The notes beneath the pieces are model-generated. The model was not told the origin of the DNA and ran no database searches. It saw nothing but the letters and a program-made list of their open reading frames with translations. A program made the position numbers and the translations under genes. Of a stretch of DNA of 64,000 nt, positions 27,301 through 36,345 are shown piece after piece. Location: positions 58,816 to 122,815 of the forward strand of contig NZ_JAFKFW010000011.1 of assembly GCF_017308015.1 (NCBI RefSeq), written 5' to 3'. Numbering within the stretch: the first letter of the stretch is position 1; every line of letters starts with the position of its first letter. The stretch is from Allobosea sp. Its GTDB lineage: Bacteria > Pseudomonadota > Alphaproteobacteria > Rhizobiales > Beijerinckiaceae.

Positions 27301-28691
27301 GCACCACCGAGCTTGCGTCGGAGCAGCCGCACGGCACCGCGTGCGCGGGGGACGAACCATCCCTTCAAACTTGCGACGGGGCTTTGCACAACCTTTGCCA
27401 AGCGGAGAGCCGGATAGTAATACCGCGGTCGATACTTCGTGTCGGTATCGAAGTCCCACAAGGAGATCGGGGGGGTCTTCAACAAATCTTCATATTCCGC
27501 GTCCGAAATGCCGAGTTTCTTGAGCACGAATTGCCGGTCAATCTTGGCCTGCTCCTCGGCGATGGGCGGCTTCTGGATCGCGGCAAGCGCCTCGTCTCGC
27601 GTCATGCGGTGGTCGTTGATCAGGCAGGACAGATGCGGCCGTCGCTTGTCGGCGCCGAATTTCGTGAAGAGATACTGCGTCTGGTAGAAACGCGTGTAGA
27701 TCGACTCGTGGTGCTTGTCGCCGTAGGAGACCCAGCCGAGCTCCGACTTCATCAGGTCGAGAGCCTCGAACTTGTTGTATTCGAAGTAGTTGAGCACATA
27801 GACCATCTCCATGTGCTTGATCGCCGGCCAGAGCACGGCGTAGTCGAAGAACGTGTAGTGCGGATAGGTGCGAAGCGGGCCGGCTCCGAACTTTTCCCCG
27901 ATGGTGCGGATATAGCGCCAGTCCGAATGCCCGTCCGACCAGGTGCGCGGAACCATCTGCTCCGTCGCATAGTTCGAGCCGCCCATGATGAAGCGGACAC
28001 CCTGCTCCATCGCCACGCGATAGAGCACGGCGGTGATCGCGTGATCGGTCGGAATCTCGCAATCAGGAACGCCAGAGCGGACGAAGGCGGCCTGCAGGCC
28101 CCGGAATTCCTCCCAGTTCAGCACCTCGGTATAGAGATCGATGCCGAGCTTCGTGACGACGTTCTCGATGTTGCTGACGGCGATCTCGGTATTCCAGCCA
28201 TTGTCCAGATGGATGGCGAGTGGACGAAGGCCGAGCTTCTTCACCACGACATAGGCGACATAGGTCGAATCGACGCCGCCGCTGAGGCCGATGATGCAGT
28301 CGTATTTCTTGCCGCGGCCTTCGTCGCGGATACGCTGCGCGATCGCTTCCAGCTCGGCCCAGCCGTCCGGTCCACGTTTTACATATTGCTCGATCGTGGC
28401 GTCGTAGGAGATGCAGTGATTGCAGACACCGTTTTCATCAAACGAAATTTCGGGGTCAGACGTATCCATGATGCATCGGGAGCAGATCTGGTAGCGCGTC
28501 GAAGATTGCTCGCCCGGCCGCTGGCGCGGCGGCTTATAATTCTCTCCGATTGAACGGTTCACATGAGCCGCGAAAAATTTGTCGAGAGCGTTGATCGCCG
28601 TTTCGCGAACATAGGTCGACGTTTTCGTCACGGGAATTGTCCATACATCTGAGCGCGCGGTTCGCGTGACATGGCGGAGAAAATCGGCCAT
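27297..28691 (-). CDS. N-acetyl sugar amidotransferase (WbpG-like)
   Basis: A 464-residue adenine-nucleotide alpha-hydrolase superfamily protein. Cys70/Cys73 and Cys90/Cys93 (QICSRCIMDTSDPEISF, then VCNHC) form the family zinc-like motif, and residues 137-142 (SGGVDS) are the PP-loop that adenylates the substrate. In Pseudomonas aeruginosa WbpG uses ammonia from HisH2/HisF2 to turn an acetamido into an acetamidino group; both partners are encoded at 29994-31426. The first ~65 residues and the last ~40 are extra compared with WbpG, so the true start may be further in. The divergent gene begins 36 bases away. Confidence 0.88.
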   Translation of the reverse strand: MADFLRHVTRTARSDVWTIPVTKTSTYVRETAINALDKFFAAHVNRSIGENYKPPRQRPGEQSSTRYQICSRCIMDTSDPEISFDENGVCNHCISYDATIEQYVKRGPDGWAELEAIAQRIRDEGRGKKYDCIIGLSGGVDSTYVAYVVVKKLGLRPLAIHLDNGWNTEIAVSNIENVVTKLGIDLYTEVLNWEEFRGLQAAFVRSGVPDCEIPTDHAITAVLYRVAMEQGVRFIMGGSNYATEQMVPRTWSDGHSDWRYIRTIGEKFGAGPLRTYPHYTFFDYAVLWPAIKHMEMVYVLNYFEYNKFEALDLMKSELGWVSYGDKHHESIYTRFYQTQYLFTKFGADKRRPHLSCLINDHRMTRDEALAAIQKPPIAEEQAKIDRQFVLKKLGISDAEYEDLLKTPPISLWDFDTDTKYRPRYYYPALRLAKVVQSPVASLKGWFVPRARGAVRLLRRKLGGA

Positions 28692-28726
28692 GTCAAAACT
28701 CCGGGTTTCCGAGCTTTGTTCCGATT

Positions 28727-30007
28727 ATGACCGAGCGTTCCATCTGCATCCTGTCGCTTTCCGCTATCGCGGACGATCCGCGCGTGAGGCGCCAGGGTGA
28801 TGCATTTGCGGACGCAGGCTGGCAGGTGACGGCCGTCGGATTGGATGGAGGAGCGTCTCCGGCACCATCCTGGACCATCAGAACACCTGGCGGAGGCCGG
28901 CAGCAGAGCGCCGCCACCGAGGCGGTCACGCCCAGGGCCAGGGCGCTGGCAGCGCGCATGCCGGGCGCATTGCGTCGGCTCGTCCAGCCTTGCTGGCGCC
29001 TGGCTTTGCGCCTGTTGAAGCTGCCGGAATATGTCAGGCTGGCCTCGTTCCGGATGGCCCCCGGCCAAGCCGCTGCTTATTACTTGCGACGCCCGCATAT
29101 TGCTCCACTCTATGCCGCGGCTCGTGACGTGAAGGCGGCGGTATATCTGGCCAATGATTGGCATATGCTGCCGGTCGCGATGGCTCTGGCGGATCGGCAT
29201 GGCGGTATCGTCGGGTACGATACCCATGAATATGCACTCGAAGAATATGGCCATAGATTGGCTTGGAAGCTGACGCGGGTGCCCCTGGTTCGCGCCGTCG
29301 AGGGTGCCGGACTTGCCCGCGCTAGGGTCAGGACGGCGGTTTCAGCCGGCATCGGTCAGGATATCGCGCGCGTCTACGGGCTCCCTGAAGCGCTGCAGGA
29401 GATCAGGAACGTTCCCGATCGCCACGACGTGCCATTTCGGGCGGTCGGCGGCCGATGTTCCGTCCTTTTCCACGGGATTCTCGCACCCAATCGCGGCATC
29501 GAGGCTTGCCTCGAAAGCGTGCCGCACTGGCGTCCCGAATTCGAGTTCGTGCTGCGCGGCCCCGGAGAGCGCAGCTATCTGGACCTCATCGAGCAGACGA
29601 TCGACCGGCTGAAGATCCGCGACCGGGTGCGGTTGGATCCGCCGGTGCCCATGGTCGAGCTGGTCGCACGGGCGACGGAAGCCGATATCGGGATCGTCAC
29701 GCTGCCACCCAGCTCGAAGCACAATCTCTATGCGCTCCCGAACAAGTTCTTCGAGTATGTGCAGGCAGGCTTGGCGCTGATCGTGTCGGATCTGCCCGAT
29801 ATGAGAGCCCTCGTCGAGCGCCACGGCTTCGGGGTCCTGACCGAGAGCCTGACGCCGGAGGCGATCGCTGCTGCCGTGAACGGTCTCGATGCCGCCCGGA
29901 TCGAGACGCTGAAGCGGCGTAGCCTCGAGGCCGCCCGGGAGCTCAATTGGGATGTCGAGCGCTCCCGGCTCGTCGGTCTCTACGACGACGTGGTCAGCCG
30001 AGCCTGA
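28727..30007 (+). CDS. GT4-type glycosyltransferase (only plus-strand gene of the locus)
   Basis: A 426-residue GT-B glycosyltransferase with SICILSLSAIADDPRVRRQG at the N-terminus, GYDTHEYALEEYGHRLAWKL, VLFHGILAPNRGIEA and YALPNKFFEYVQAGLALIVS. It shares the subfamily pattern with the genes at 25912 and 47519. It is inverted relative to the other polysaccharide genes: 35 bases separate its start from divergent wbpG, and its last 14 bases overlap the end of the HisF-like gene. It interrupts the wbpG-hisH-hisF set, probably a later insertion or inversion. Confidence 0.87.
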   Translation: MTERSICILSLSAIADDPRVRRQGDAFADAGWQVTAVGLDGGASPAPSWTIRTPGGGRQQSAATEAVTPRARALAARMPGALRRLVQPCWRLALRLLKLPEYVRLASFRMAPGQAAAYYLRRPHIAPLYAAARDVKAAVYLANDWHMLPVAMALADRHGGIVGYDTHEYALEEYGHRLAWKLTRVPLVRAVEGAGLARARVRTAVSAGIGQDIARVYGLPEALQEIRNVPDRHDVPFRAVGGRCSVLFHGILAPNRGIEACLESVPHWRPEFEFVLRGPGERSYLDLIEQTIDRLKIRDRVRLDPPVPMVELVARATEADIGIVTLPPSSKHNLYALPNKFFEYVQAGLALIVSDLPDMRALVERHGFGVLTESLTPEAIAAAVNGLDAARIETLKRRSLEAARELNWDVERSRLVGLYDDVVSRA

Positions 30008-30797
30008 ACACGTCGTCCAGCACGTTTTGCGTCGGGTAGGTGATCAGCACCGCCCGATGTGTTCCCTGGAAGACGAACATGCTGCCGGCGGCCGCCGCGG
30101 CCGCACCGGCCTCGACTGCCATCCTGAAATCCTCCGGCCTGCCAGCGCCGCCGAGCGCGACCACGGGAACATCGACCGCGTCGGCAACGGCCTTGATCAG
30201 CGGGAGATTATAGCCCGCGAGCGAGCCTTCACGCTTCATGTCCTGGATGATGATCTCGCCGGCGCCGCGCCGCACGCTCTCCTTGGCGATTGCCAGCGGG
30301 TCCATGCCGGTTGCGCGCGTGCCGTTCTGCGTGAAGACCTTGTAGTTTCCTAGCAGATTGCGCTTGGCGTCGATGCAGACCACGGTGCTGGAGGCGCCGA
30401 GGAGGGCGGATACCTCCTCGATCAGTGCCGGGCTCTCCACGGCTGCGGTGTTGATGATCGCCTTTTCGACGCCGAGCGACGCAAGTCGGGCGGCGTGTTC
30501 GACCGAGCGGATCCCGCCGCCATAGCCGATCGGCATGAAGCTCTCGCTGACGATTTCCTCGATCAGCGCGTAATCCGGTTCGCGGCGCTGGGGCGTCGCG
30601 CTCATGTCGAGCAGGACGAGTTCGTCGGCGCCCTTGTCGTTGAAAATCTTCACGGCCACGCGCGGGTCGCCGACGTAGCGCGGCGCACGGAAGCCCTGCG
30701 GCTTGTACAGAAGTCCATCCTTGATCAGCAGGACCGGGATGACGCGCGGGCGCATCGGGGGGAGCTGAAGCGGGGGAAGACCGGTCGGGTCGGACAT
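29994..30797 (-). CDS. HisF-like cyclase subunit of an amidotransferase (sugar amidination)
   Basis: A 267-residue TIM-barrel protein of the HisF family: RPRVIPVLLIKDGLLYKPQG, ADELVLLDMSATPQRREPDY, PIGYGGGIRSVEHAARLASLG, VVCIDAKRN and VVALGGAGRPEDF. In O-antigen loci such HisF copies with a HisH partner channel ammonia to WbpG rather than make histidine. The start at 30797 shares one base with the HisH stop (TAATG), indicating coupled translation. The genomic context of wbpG, hisH and asnB supports the sugar role over histidine synthesis. Confidence 0.87.
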   Translation of the reverse strand: MSDPTGLPPLQLPPMRPRVIPVLLIKDGLLYKPQGFRAPRYVGDPRVAVKIFNDKGADELVLLDMSATPQRREPDYALIEEIVSESFMPIGYGGGIRSVEHAARLASLGVEKAIINTAAVESPALIEEVSALLGASSTVVCIDAKRNLLGNYKVFTQNGTRATGMDPLAIAKESVRRGAGEIIIQDMKREGSLAGYNLPLIKAVADAVDVPVVALGGAGRPEDFRMAVEAGAAAAAAGSMFVFQGTHRAVLITYPTQNVLDDVFRLG

Positions 30798-31426
30798 TAG
30801 GGACGCCATGCAGCGAAATTGGACAGGAGCTGCATGCCGTAACGGTGGCTTTTCTCGGGATGGAACTGGACGCCGATGACCGTGCCGTTGGCGATCCCTG
30901 CATTAAACCGGCAGCCGCCATAGGAGGACTCCAGCAGGACGTCCTGGCGCGAGGCGCAATCGACCCAGTACGAATGCACGAAATAGAAGCGAGGCATTTC
31001 CAACCCCGTCAGAACCGGGTGCTCTTTGGCCGCCGCGACATGGTTCCATCCCATATGAGGGACGGTCGGCGGCTTCTGCCCGGTTTCGCCGGGCTGCAGG
31101 CGAAACTTGATGCTGCTCGCCGCGATCAGCCCAAGGCCTTCGCCGGGACCCTCCTCGCTGTCGTTGCCGAGTAACTGCATACCCATGCAGATGCCAAGCA
31201 GCGGTGTACCGCTCTTGAGGACTTTGTCGCGGAGCAGCGAACGCAATCCCATCTGAGCGACATTGCCGGCGCAGCGCGAAAAATTGCCGACGCCCGGCAG
31301 CAGCAGCTTGTCGGCTTTGGCGATGTCCTCATGCTTGTCGGTCAGCTTGGCTTCGATCCCCAGACGCCTGAACATGTTGAGGATCGAGCCGAGATTCCCC
31401 ATCTTATAGTCAATGATTGTAATCAC
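30797..31426 (-). CDS. HisH-like glutamine amidotransferase subunit (sugar amidination)
   Basis: A 209-residue class I glutamine amidotransferase of the HisH type. MITIIDYKMGNLGSILNMF, LLPGVGNF, the nucleophile Cys80 in LLGICMGMQLLG and VQFHPEKSHRYG with the catalytic His/Glu are all present. It should release ammonia from glutamine for the HisF-like partner and then WbpG. It overlaps asnB by four bases upstream and the HisF gene by one base downstream. Confidence 0.9.
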   Translation of the reverse strand: MITIIDYKMGNLGSILNMFRRLGIEAKLTDKHEDIAKADKLLLPGVGNFSRCAGNVAQMGLRSLLRDKVLKSGTPLLGICMGMQLLGNDSEEGPGEGLGLIAASSIKFRLQPGETGQKPPTVPHMGWNHVAAAKEHPVLTGLEMPRFYFVHSYWVDCASRQDVLLESSYGGCRFNAGIANGTVIGVQFHPEKSHRYGMQLLSNFAAWRP

Positions 31427-33381
31427 GCGCAGACAACCTGCATGGGGTCGCTGGAGGGCGCATCGTCATTGTCGAAGCCGTCGCGCCAGACATCGTCGCG
31501 ACCGAGCCTAAGCCACTCGCTCGCGCTGATCCAGCGCCATAGATACCAGGAGGTATCGGCCCCGGTCTGGTGCCGTTGCCATGCGGTCTCGATCGCGTCG
31601 CGATCGTAGGTCGCCTGCTCCACGATGGGACCGGCGAACAGCAGTTCATGGGCCCAGTCCTTCAGCGCGCCGCGCAGCCACCGATCCTGGGGCGCGGCAA
31701 AGCCGACCTTGTCGCCGCGCCATTGCACGTCTCGCGGGATGATGCCGTCCATCGCCTTGCGTAGCGGCCATTTCTGCCAGCCGTCCCGAATGAGGATCTC
31801 GTCCGGGAGATGGCTACACCAGTCGACCAGCTCGTGGTCGAGGAATGGGAAGCGGGCCTCGATGCCGAACGCCATTGCATTGCGATCCGACATGACGAGC
31901 TGGTTGGGCAGCATGTCGTGGAGCATACCATCGGCGAGGTAGGCCCGGAAGAAGCGCCCGCCCGCCGGATCGGGTGTCCCGATGCGGCGCTCGAGTTGCG
32001 GCTCCAACCGGGATGGCTTTCCGCGCATCACACGCGCTTTGTCGATGAAGCCGCGCTTGAGCATGTCGAGGATCGATCCGGCGGCATCGGCATTGAACCG
32101 GCGGTCGGCATCGGCATATTTCCGTGCTTCCTGCATCAGATGCCGGCGGTGAAGGTATGTCTGACGCGTCAGCTCGAACCAGCGGCCGGTGTTCAGCCAG
32201 TCGATCTGCTTGACGCCGAAATAGAACTGATAGCCGCCGAGCAGTTCATCTGCGCCCTGGCCGTCGATCATCACCGTCAGGCCGCTTTCGCGCGCGGCCC
32301 GATGTACGCACCATTCGAGATAGGCGGAAGCCGACAGGAACGGCATCTCCTGGTGCCAGTGGAGTGCCCGGGACTCCTCCATCAGTCGCAGCGGATCGGG
32401 CTCGATGCCGACGCCCGTGGCGCCACAATGGCGCAGCACGCTATCGATATGAGTTCCTTCGCTCAACGTCGGATCATCGCCGAAGCGCGCCGATATCGTA
32501 TGAAGCAACTGGTCTTTTCGGGCGACACCCTGTCCGGCCATGAGGCCGACGAGCGAGGACGAGTCGAGGCCGCCTGACAAGCAGGCGCCGACCTGTACAT
32601 CGGAGCGCAGGCGAAGCCTGACCCCATGCATGAGTCTTTCCCGGAACTCCGCCACGGCATCCGCCGGGCGGATCGGGCGGACATCGCCGAAATCGGGGAG
32701 CCAGTAGCGCCAGGAGCGGCGAATCCGGCCGTCTGCGGAGACGACCATCGCATGTGCCGCCTCGAGCTGGCTTACGCCGCGAAATAGGGTGTCGGCGCTG
32801 GCATAATCCGCCCGCCCGCCGGTGAAGACATTCAGGCGGTCCCGATCGAGCTCGACCGTCACGCCCGGATGCGCGAACAGCGCCTTCATTTCCGAGCCGA
32901 TCGCCAGGCCGCCGCCGGCGATGGCGGCATAGTAGAGCGGCTTCTCGCCGTAGCGGTCACGCGCCACGAAAGCTTCGTTGCGTCTTCCGTCCCAGATCAC
33001 GAAGGCGAACTGCCCGTTGAGGCGCCTCAGGCAATCCTCTCCCCAGACCAGGTAGGCCTGGACGAGCACTTCGGTATCGGACTCGGTCCGGAACGTGACA
33101 CCCGCCGCCCTCAGCTCATCGCGCAGTTCGATGTAGTTGAAGATCTCGCCGTTGAAGACGATCGCGATCCGGCCATCCGCTGCCAGCATGGGCTGCGTCG
33201 CGGCATTCGACAGGTCGATGATCGAAAGCCGGCGATGGCCCAGCCCGACAGTGGCGTCGCCGACGCGCTCCAGCCAATGTCCGGCGCCGTCGGGGCCGCG
33301 ATGGACGAGGCGGTCCCGCATCCGGACGAGGGTGGATGTATCGAGCGGTCCCGGAGCCAGGACCGCGACCAAGCCGCACAT
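31423..33381 (-). CDS. Asparagine synthetase-type amidotransferase, copy 1
   Basis: A 652-residue AsnB-family protein. It has the N-terminal nucleophile Cys2 (MCGLVAVLAPG), IVFNGEIFNYIELRDEL of the glutaminase domain, and in the synthetase domain the PP-loop CLSGGLDSSSLVGLM and MIDGQGADELLGGY. Copies in polysaccharide loci often amidate uronic or other sugar carboxyl groups; an amidated uronic acid would fit the WbpA pathway here. It overlaps hisH by four bases and ends seven bases before the methyltransferase stop. A paralogue is at 45531. Confidence 0.88.
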   Translation of the reverse strand: MCGLVAVLAPGPLDTSTLVRMRDRLVHRGPDGAGHWLERVGDATVGLGHRRLSIIDLSNAATQPMLAADGRIAIVFNGEIFNYIELRDELRAAGVTFRTESDTEVLVQAYLVWGEDCLRRLNGQFAFVIWDGRRNEAFVARDRYGEKPLYYAAIAGGGLAIGSEMKALFAHPGVTVELDRDRLNVFTGGRADYASADTLFRGVSQLEAAHAMVVSADGRIRRSWRYWLPDFGDVRPIRPADAVAEFRERLMHGVRLRLRSDVQVGACLSGGLDSSSLVGLMAGQGVARKDQLLHTISARFGDDPTLSEGTHIDSVLRHCGATGVGIEPDPLRLMEESRALHWHQEMPFLSASAYLEWCVHRAARESGLTVMIDGQGADELLGGYQFYFGVKQIDWLNTGRWFELTRQTYLHRRHLMQEARKYADADRRFNADAAGSILDMLKRGFIDKARVMRGKPSRLEPQLERRIGTPDPAGGRFFRAYLADGMLHDMLPNQLVMSDRNAMAFGIEARFPFLDHELVDWCSHLPDEILIRDGWQKWPLRKAMDGIIPRDVQWRGDKVGFAAPQDRWLRGALKDWAHELLFAGPIVEQATYDRDAIETAWQRHQTGADTSWYLWRWISASEWLRLGRDDVWRDGFDNDDAPSSDPMQVVCA

Positions 33382-33388
33382 TCTCTTC

Positions 33389-34297
33389 TCACGCGTTAGG
33401 AAGTTTCCGGAAGATCATCGTCGATCTCCGTCTGTCTCGGGCGCGGAAAGCATAGCACGCTTTGCCGCTGCGCTCCGCCGACACCAAACGCCGCACTGCC
33501 GGCTGCTCATGCAGATATCGTGCTAGGGTCCAGTAGCGATTCAGGTCGTGATCGTAGACATAGAGGCTCGGATCCGTCTCGTCGGCGCGGCTCTGCAGGA
33601 TGTAGCCGGCCTTATCGAAGGTGCGGATCACGCTTTCCGGCTGGCGCAGGCGGAAATAGCTGAACTCGTCGAGCTGGACCCGCAGCATCACGCCGAGCGT
33701 CGGGATGACGCTGTGGTTGACGATCAACAGCCCGTCATCGGCGAGGATCTCGCGGGTATCCTGCGCGAATTTCGCAAGGTCCTGGCAGAACATGATCGCG
33801 GCGCGCGCCATCACGATATCGAACGTCTTGGGAACCTCGCTCTGGATGCTGTGGCTGTTGAAATTGAACAGGCGGACATCGATTCCATGCGTGGCCTTCG
33901 CATAGTCGATGGTCGGCTGGTTGATCTCCGTCAGCGTCACCTTGGCGCCGAGCTTGGCGATCTCCATCAGGAAATGTCCGTTGCCGCCACTGATGTCGAG
34001 TACGCGCTTGCCGTAGAAGGCGATCCGGTTCGGTTCGGCATGCTGGCGCAGGAAGTCGCCGGCCGTGCCGATCGAGTAGTCGATATGATCCTGGTGGGTG
34101 AAGTAATCATACATCGACGCCTCGTCCTCCTTCATCTTCTTCAGATGGGGGTCGGGCAGAAACGTCAGGGAATACCGGTCCTTCTGCTGCGGAAAGGCGT
34201 CGCCGCAGGCATGGCACAGGAACCAGCTCCGCTTGTAGGTGTTCAGCGAAAGCAGATCGTCCGACTGGCAGGAAGGGCAGATCACGGCGGATCCCAT
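33389..34297 (-). CDS. Zinc-ribbon class I SAM-dependent methyltransferase
   Basis: A 302-residue methyltransferase. The N-terminus has a C-X2-C...C-X2-C zinc-ribbon (ICPSCQSDDLLSL, WFLCHACGDAF), then VLDISGGNGHFLMEIAKLG, the SAM motif I, and a domain resembling the Methyltransf_11/12 group. Such zinc-ribbon methyltransferases occur in polysaccharide and nucleotide-sugar pathways, so O- or C-methylation of a sugar is plausible. Its target is unknown; O-methylation of a phosphoramidate is one possibility. Confidence 0.8.
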   Translation of the reverse strand: MGSAVICPSCQSDDLLSLNTYKRSWFLCHACGDAFPQQKDRYSLTFLPDPHLKKMKEDEASMYDYFTHQDHIDYSIGTAGDFLRQHAEPNRIAFYGKRVLDISGGNGHFLMEIAKLGAKVTLTEINQPTIDYAKATHGIDVRLFNFNSHSIQSEVPKTFDIVMARAAIMFCQDLAKFAQDTREILADDGLLIVNHSVIPTLGVMLRVQLDEFSYFRLRQPESVIRTFDKAGYILQSRADETDPSLYVYDHDLNRYWTLARYLHEQPAVRRLVSAERSGKACYAFRARDRRRSTMIFRKLPNA

Positions 34298-34300
34298 CGT

Positions 34301-35716
34301 TCACTGGCGCGCCGCGAGGCGGGCGTCTTCAGGCGGCCGATCAGGGTAATGCCACATTCCGTTCATATGCACGAGAGGCGGATCGGAATCATTGCTCGGT
34401 GCGTAGTTCAGGCAGCCGAAGCGCGACCAGAGATCGTAATGCGCAGCACTATCTGCTTTCGCCGCCGCATCATCGATCGCCAGCGAAAGCAGATAGTGCT
34501 GCGCGCCGAGGAGAAGCGGGCCGAGCACCATGCGGAAGGTCGTCTCCGCGCCGGCGGGAAGATCGTCCAGCTTGATGAGCTCTCCTCCGGCAGACGCAAA
34601 GCGCTCGCCGGACAGCGAGTATATCCGCAATTGCGGCGTGATCGCGAAACTGCCGCCCGTGGCGCTGGACAGCCGCACCGTCAGTTCCAGCTCGTCGCCG
34701 ACGACGAGGCCGGTCATCCGTGCCGGGGATGCGCGCATCTCGATCCCGGCGATGCGCAACCCCGGCTTGCCCGGATAGGACATGACGGTCCGCCCGTTCA
34801 CCCGTGTGATGGGGACCGGCTCGCCGTCTATCCGTTCCGCAGCGCGGATGGCCTCGGCCACGAATTCGGTGTCGAGGCTGGCCGGGAGGTCGAAGGGATC
34901 GGTCGCTTCCTCGATCCGGGCGGCCGCGCCGCCATGGGCCGCGGCGATGTCCTCCATCTCCGCCTGATAAGCCGCAAGCACGGCTTCGGCAGGGCCGTCC
35001 TGGTGGACCCGCCCCTCTCGCAGCCAGATGACGCGCTCGCAATATTGCAGGATCTGCGTGGCGTCGTGGGACACGAGCAGGATCGTGCAGCCGCTATCGA
35101 CCAGTCCCCGCATCCGGTTTGCGGACTTGACCGCAAAATAGCCGTCTCCCGCGCCCAGCACCTCGTCGATTACGAGGATGTCGGGCTGGATGGCCGTCGC
35201 CACCGCGAACTGGGTCCGTGCCTGCATGCCCAGCGAGTAGACGCCGAAGGGCTGGTTGATATGCAGGCCCAGCTCCGTGAAGGCGACCACGTCGGCGATG
35301 GCGTCCCTCAGGCGCTGGCCGGTCAGCCCGCTCTGGGACAGGGCGGCTTCGATGTTCTGGAAGCCGGTCAGGTCGGGATGGAACCCGCCCGCTACGCTCA
35401 TCAGCGCCTGGACGGTCCCGTTCCTTTCGATCGCGCCTTCGCTCGGCGCGACGGCACCCGTCGCGAGCTTGAGCATCGTCGTCTTGCCGGAGCCGTTGCG
35501 CCCGACGATGCAGACCCGCTCGCCGCGGCGGATCGACAGGTTCAGGCCCCTGAGCGCGGAGAAGACCGGAATCTCCGGCCGCTTCCGAAAAGGCAGGCGG
35601 CGCAGGCCGAGCTGGTCGACGGCGACCTGCAGCGGCGAGGCATACATCTTGTAGAGCTTGGCGACGCCGGAGAACGACAGGGCCGGCTGCTCGGGGAGCG
35701 GAGAGGGGAGCGTCAT
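34301..35716 (-). CDS. ABC transporter ATPase, Wzt type with C-terminal extension, copy 1
   Basis: A 471-residue polysaccharide-export ATPase. The Walker A is GRNGSGKTTMLKLATG, the signature is the degenerate YSLGMQARTQFAVA usual in Wzt/KpsT/TagH, and the Walker B is ILVIDEVLGAGD. About residues 270-471 form a beta-rich extension (ITPQLRIYSLSGERFASAGG, then WSRFGCLNYAPSN) resembling the carbohydrate-binding domain of Wzt that reads the O-antigen terminus. It overlaps the amidotransferase gene by four bases. No permease is adjacent; the only permease is at 44700. Confidence 0.88.
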   Translation of the reverse strand: MTLPSPLPEQPALSFSGVAKLYKMYASPLQVAVDQLGLRRLPFRKRPEIPVFSALRGLNLSIRRGERVCIVGRNGSGKTTMLKLATGAVAPSEGAIERNGTVQALMSVAGGFHPDLTGFQNIEAALSQSGLTGQRLRDAIADVVAFTELGLHINQPFGVYSLGMQARTQFAVATAIQPDILVIDEVLGAGDGYFAVKSANRMRGLVDSGCTILLVSHDATQILQYCERVIWLREGRVHQDGPAEAVLAAYQAEMEDIAAAHGGAAARIEEATDPFDLPASLDTEFVAEAIRAAERIDGEPVPITRVNGRTVMSYPGKPGLRIAGIEMRASPARMTGLVVGDELELTVRLSSATGGSFAITPQLRIYSLSGERFASAGGELIKLDDLPAGAETTFRMVLGPLLLGAQHYLLSLAIDDAAAKADSAAHYDLWSRFGCLNYAPSNDSDPPLVHMNGMWHYPDRPPEDARLAARQ

Positions 35717-36342
35717 CCGAGCGCGACCTTCAAGGGCTGTCCGGACAGGATCGCTTTAAGCAGCCGCTGCTGACGCTCCGGCTCGGCGATCGTCCTTTCA
35801 GGATGCCACATCAGGCAGGTGATCGGGCGAGCGCCGTGGAACGCGGCCTCGACGGTATCGTCGCTGCCCCAGAGCAATGGCTCGAGCTCGGGAGCGAGAT
35901 CCGCGCGGTCGATGCCGAAATCGTGGAAACTGTTGACGAGGAACGACGCTCCATTGGCGGCCGAAACCTTGTGGCTGGCCGCGACATGGCCTTGCACGGG
36001 CCGAACCTGTCCGCCGAGGCGCTGGTTGATCGCCTGCATGCCCCTGCAGATGCCGATGGTGACACGTCCGTGCCGCTCCGCCCAGGACAGCATGGCCCCT
36101 TCGAGCAGGTTGCGGTCCGCATCCGGCTCGCTGCCGGGCAAGGGATCGCTTCCGCCGGTCAGGATCAGCGCATCGGGCTGAAGCCGATCGAGCAGCGCAA
36201 GGGGATCGGTCGCGGCATTGGGCAAGGCGATCATCTGGCAGCCGAGACGGCCGAGCAGCCGCGCCCATTCCTGGTCGAGGCAGTCACGGCGCTCCTTGTA
36301 GCGCGTTTCCTCATGGGTCCGTTGACTGAGCGCGACCAGCAT
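35713..36342 (-). CDS. Class I glutamine amidotransferase, Cj1417-like (candidate gamma-glutamyl-CDP-amidate hydrolase)
   Basis: A 209-residue peptidase C26-type enzyme: VALSQRTHEETRYKERRDCL, ALILTGGSDPLPG, nucleophile Cys99 in TIGICRGMQAINQRLG, VNSFHDFGI, and His180/Glu182 in CLMWHPERT. The pattern matches, from memory, Campylobacter Cj1417, which hydrolyses CDP-L-glutamine to cytidine diphosphoramidate and glutamate in capsule phosphoramidate synthesis. It lies three bases from the Cj1418-like kinase gene, and a Cj1416-like cytidylyltransferase is close by. The alternative is a generic gamma-glutamyl hydrolase, for which neither the neighbours nor the VNSFH motif speaks. Confidence 0.78.
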   Translation of the reverse strand: MLVALSQRTHEETRYKERRDCLDQEWARLLGRLGCQMIALPNAATDPLALLDRLQPDALILTGGSDPLPGSEPDADRNLLEGAMLSWAERHGRVTIGICRGMQAINQRLGGQVRPVQGHVAASHKVSAANGASFLVNSFHDFGIDRADLAPELEPLLWGSDDTVEAAFHGARPITCLMWHPERTIAEPERQQRLLKAILSGQPLKVALG

Positions 36343-36345
36343 CGA

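Noticed and set aside
29994-31426. HisF/HisH pair as histidine biosynthesis genes
   Set aside because: No other his genes nearby; neighbours wbpG and polysaccharide genes indicate the sugar amidination role.
33548-35773. A 741-codon plus-strand open frame across the methyltransferase and ABC ATPase genes
   Set aside because: No domain motif; antisense to two genes with conserved motifs; composition of a shadow frame.
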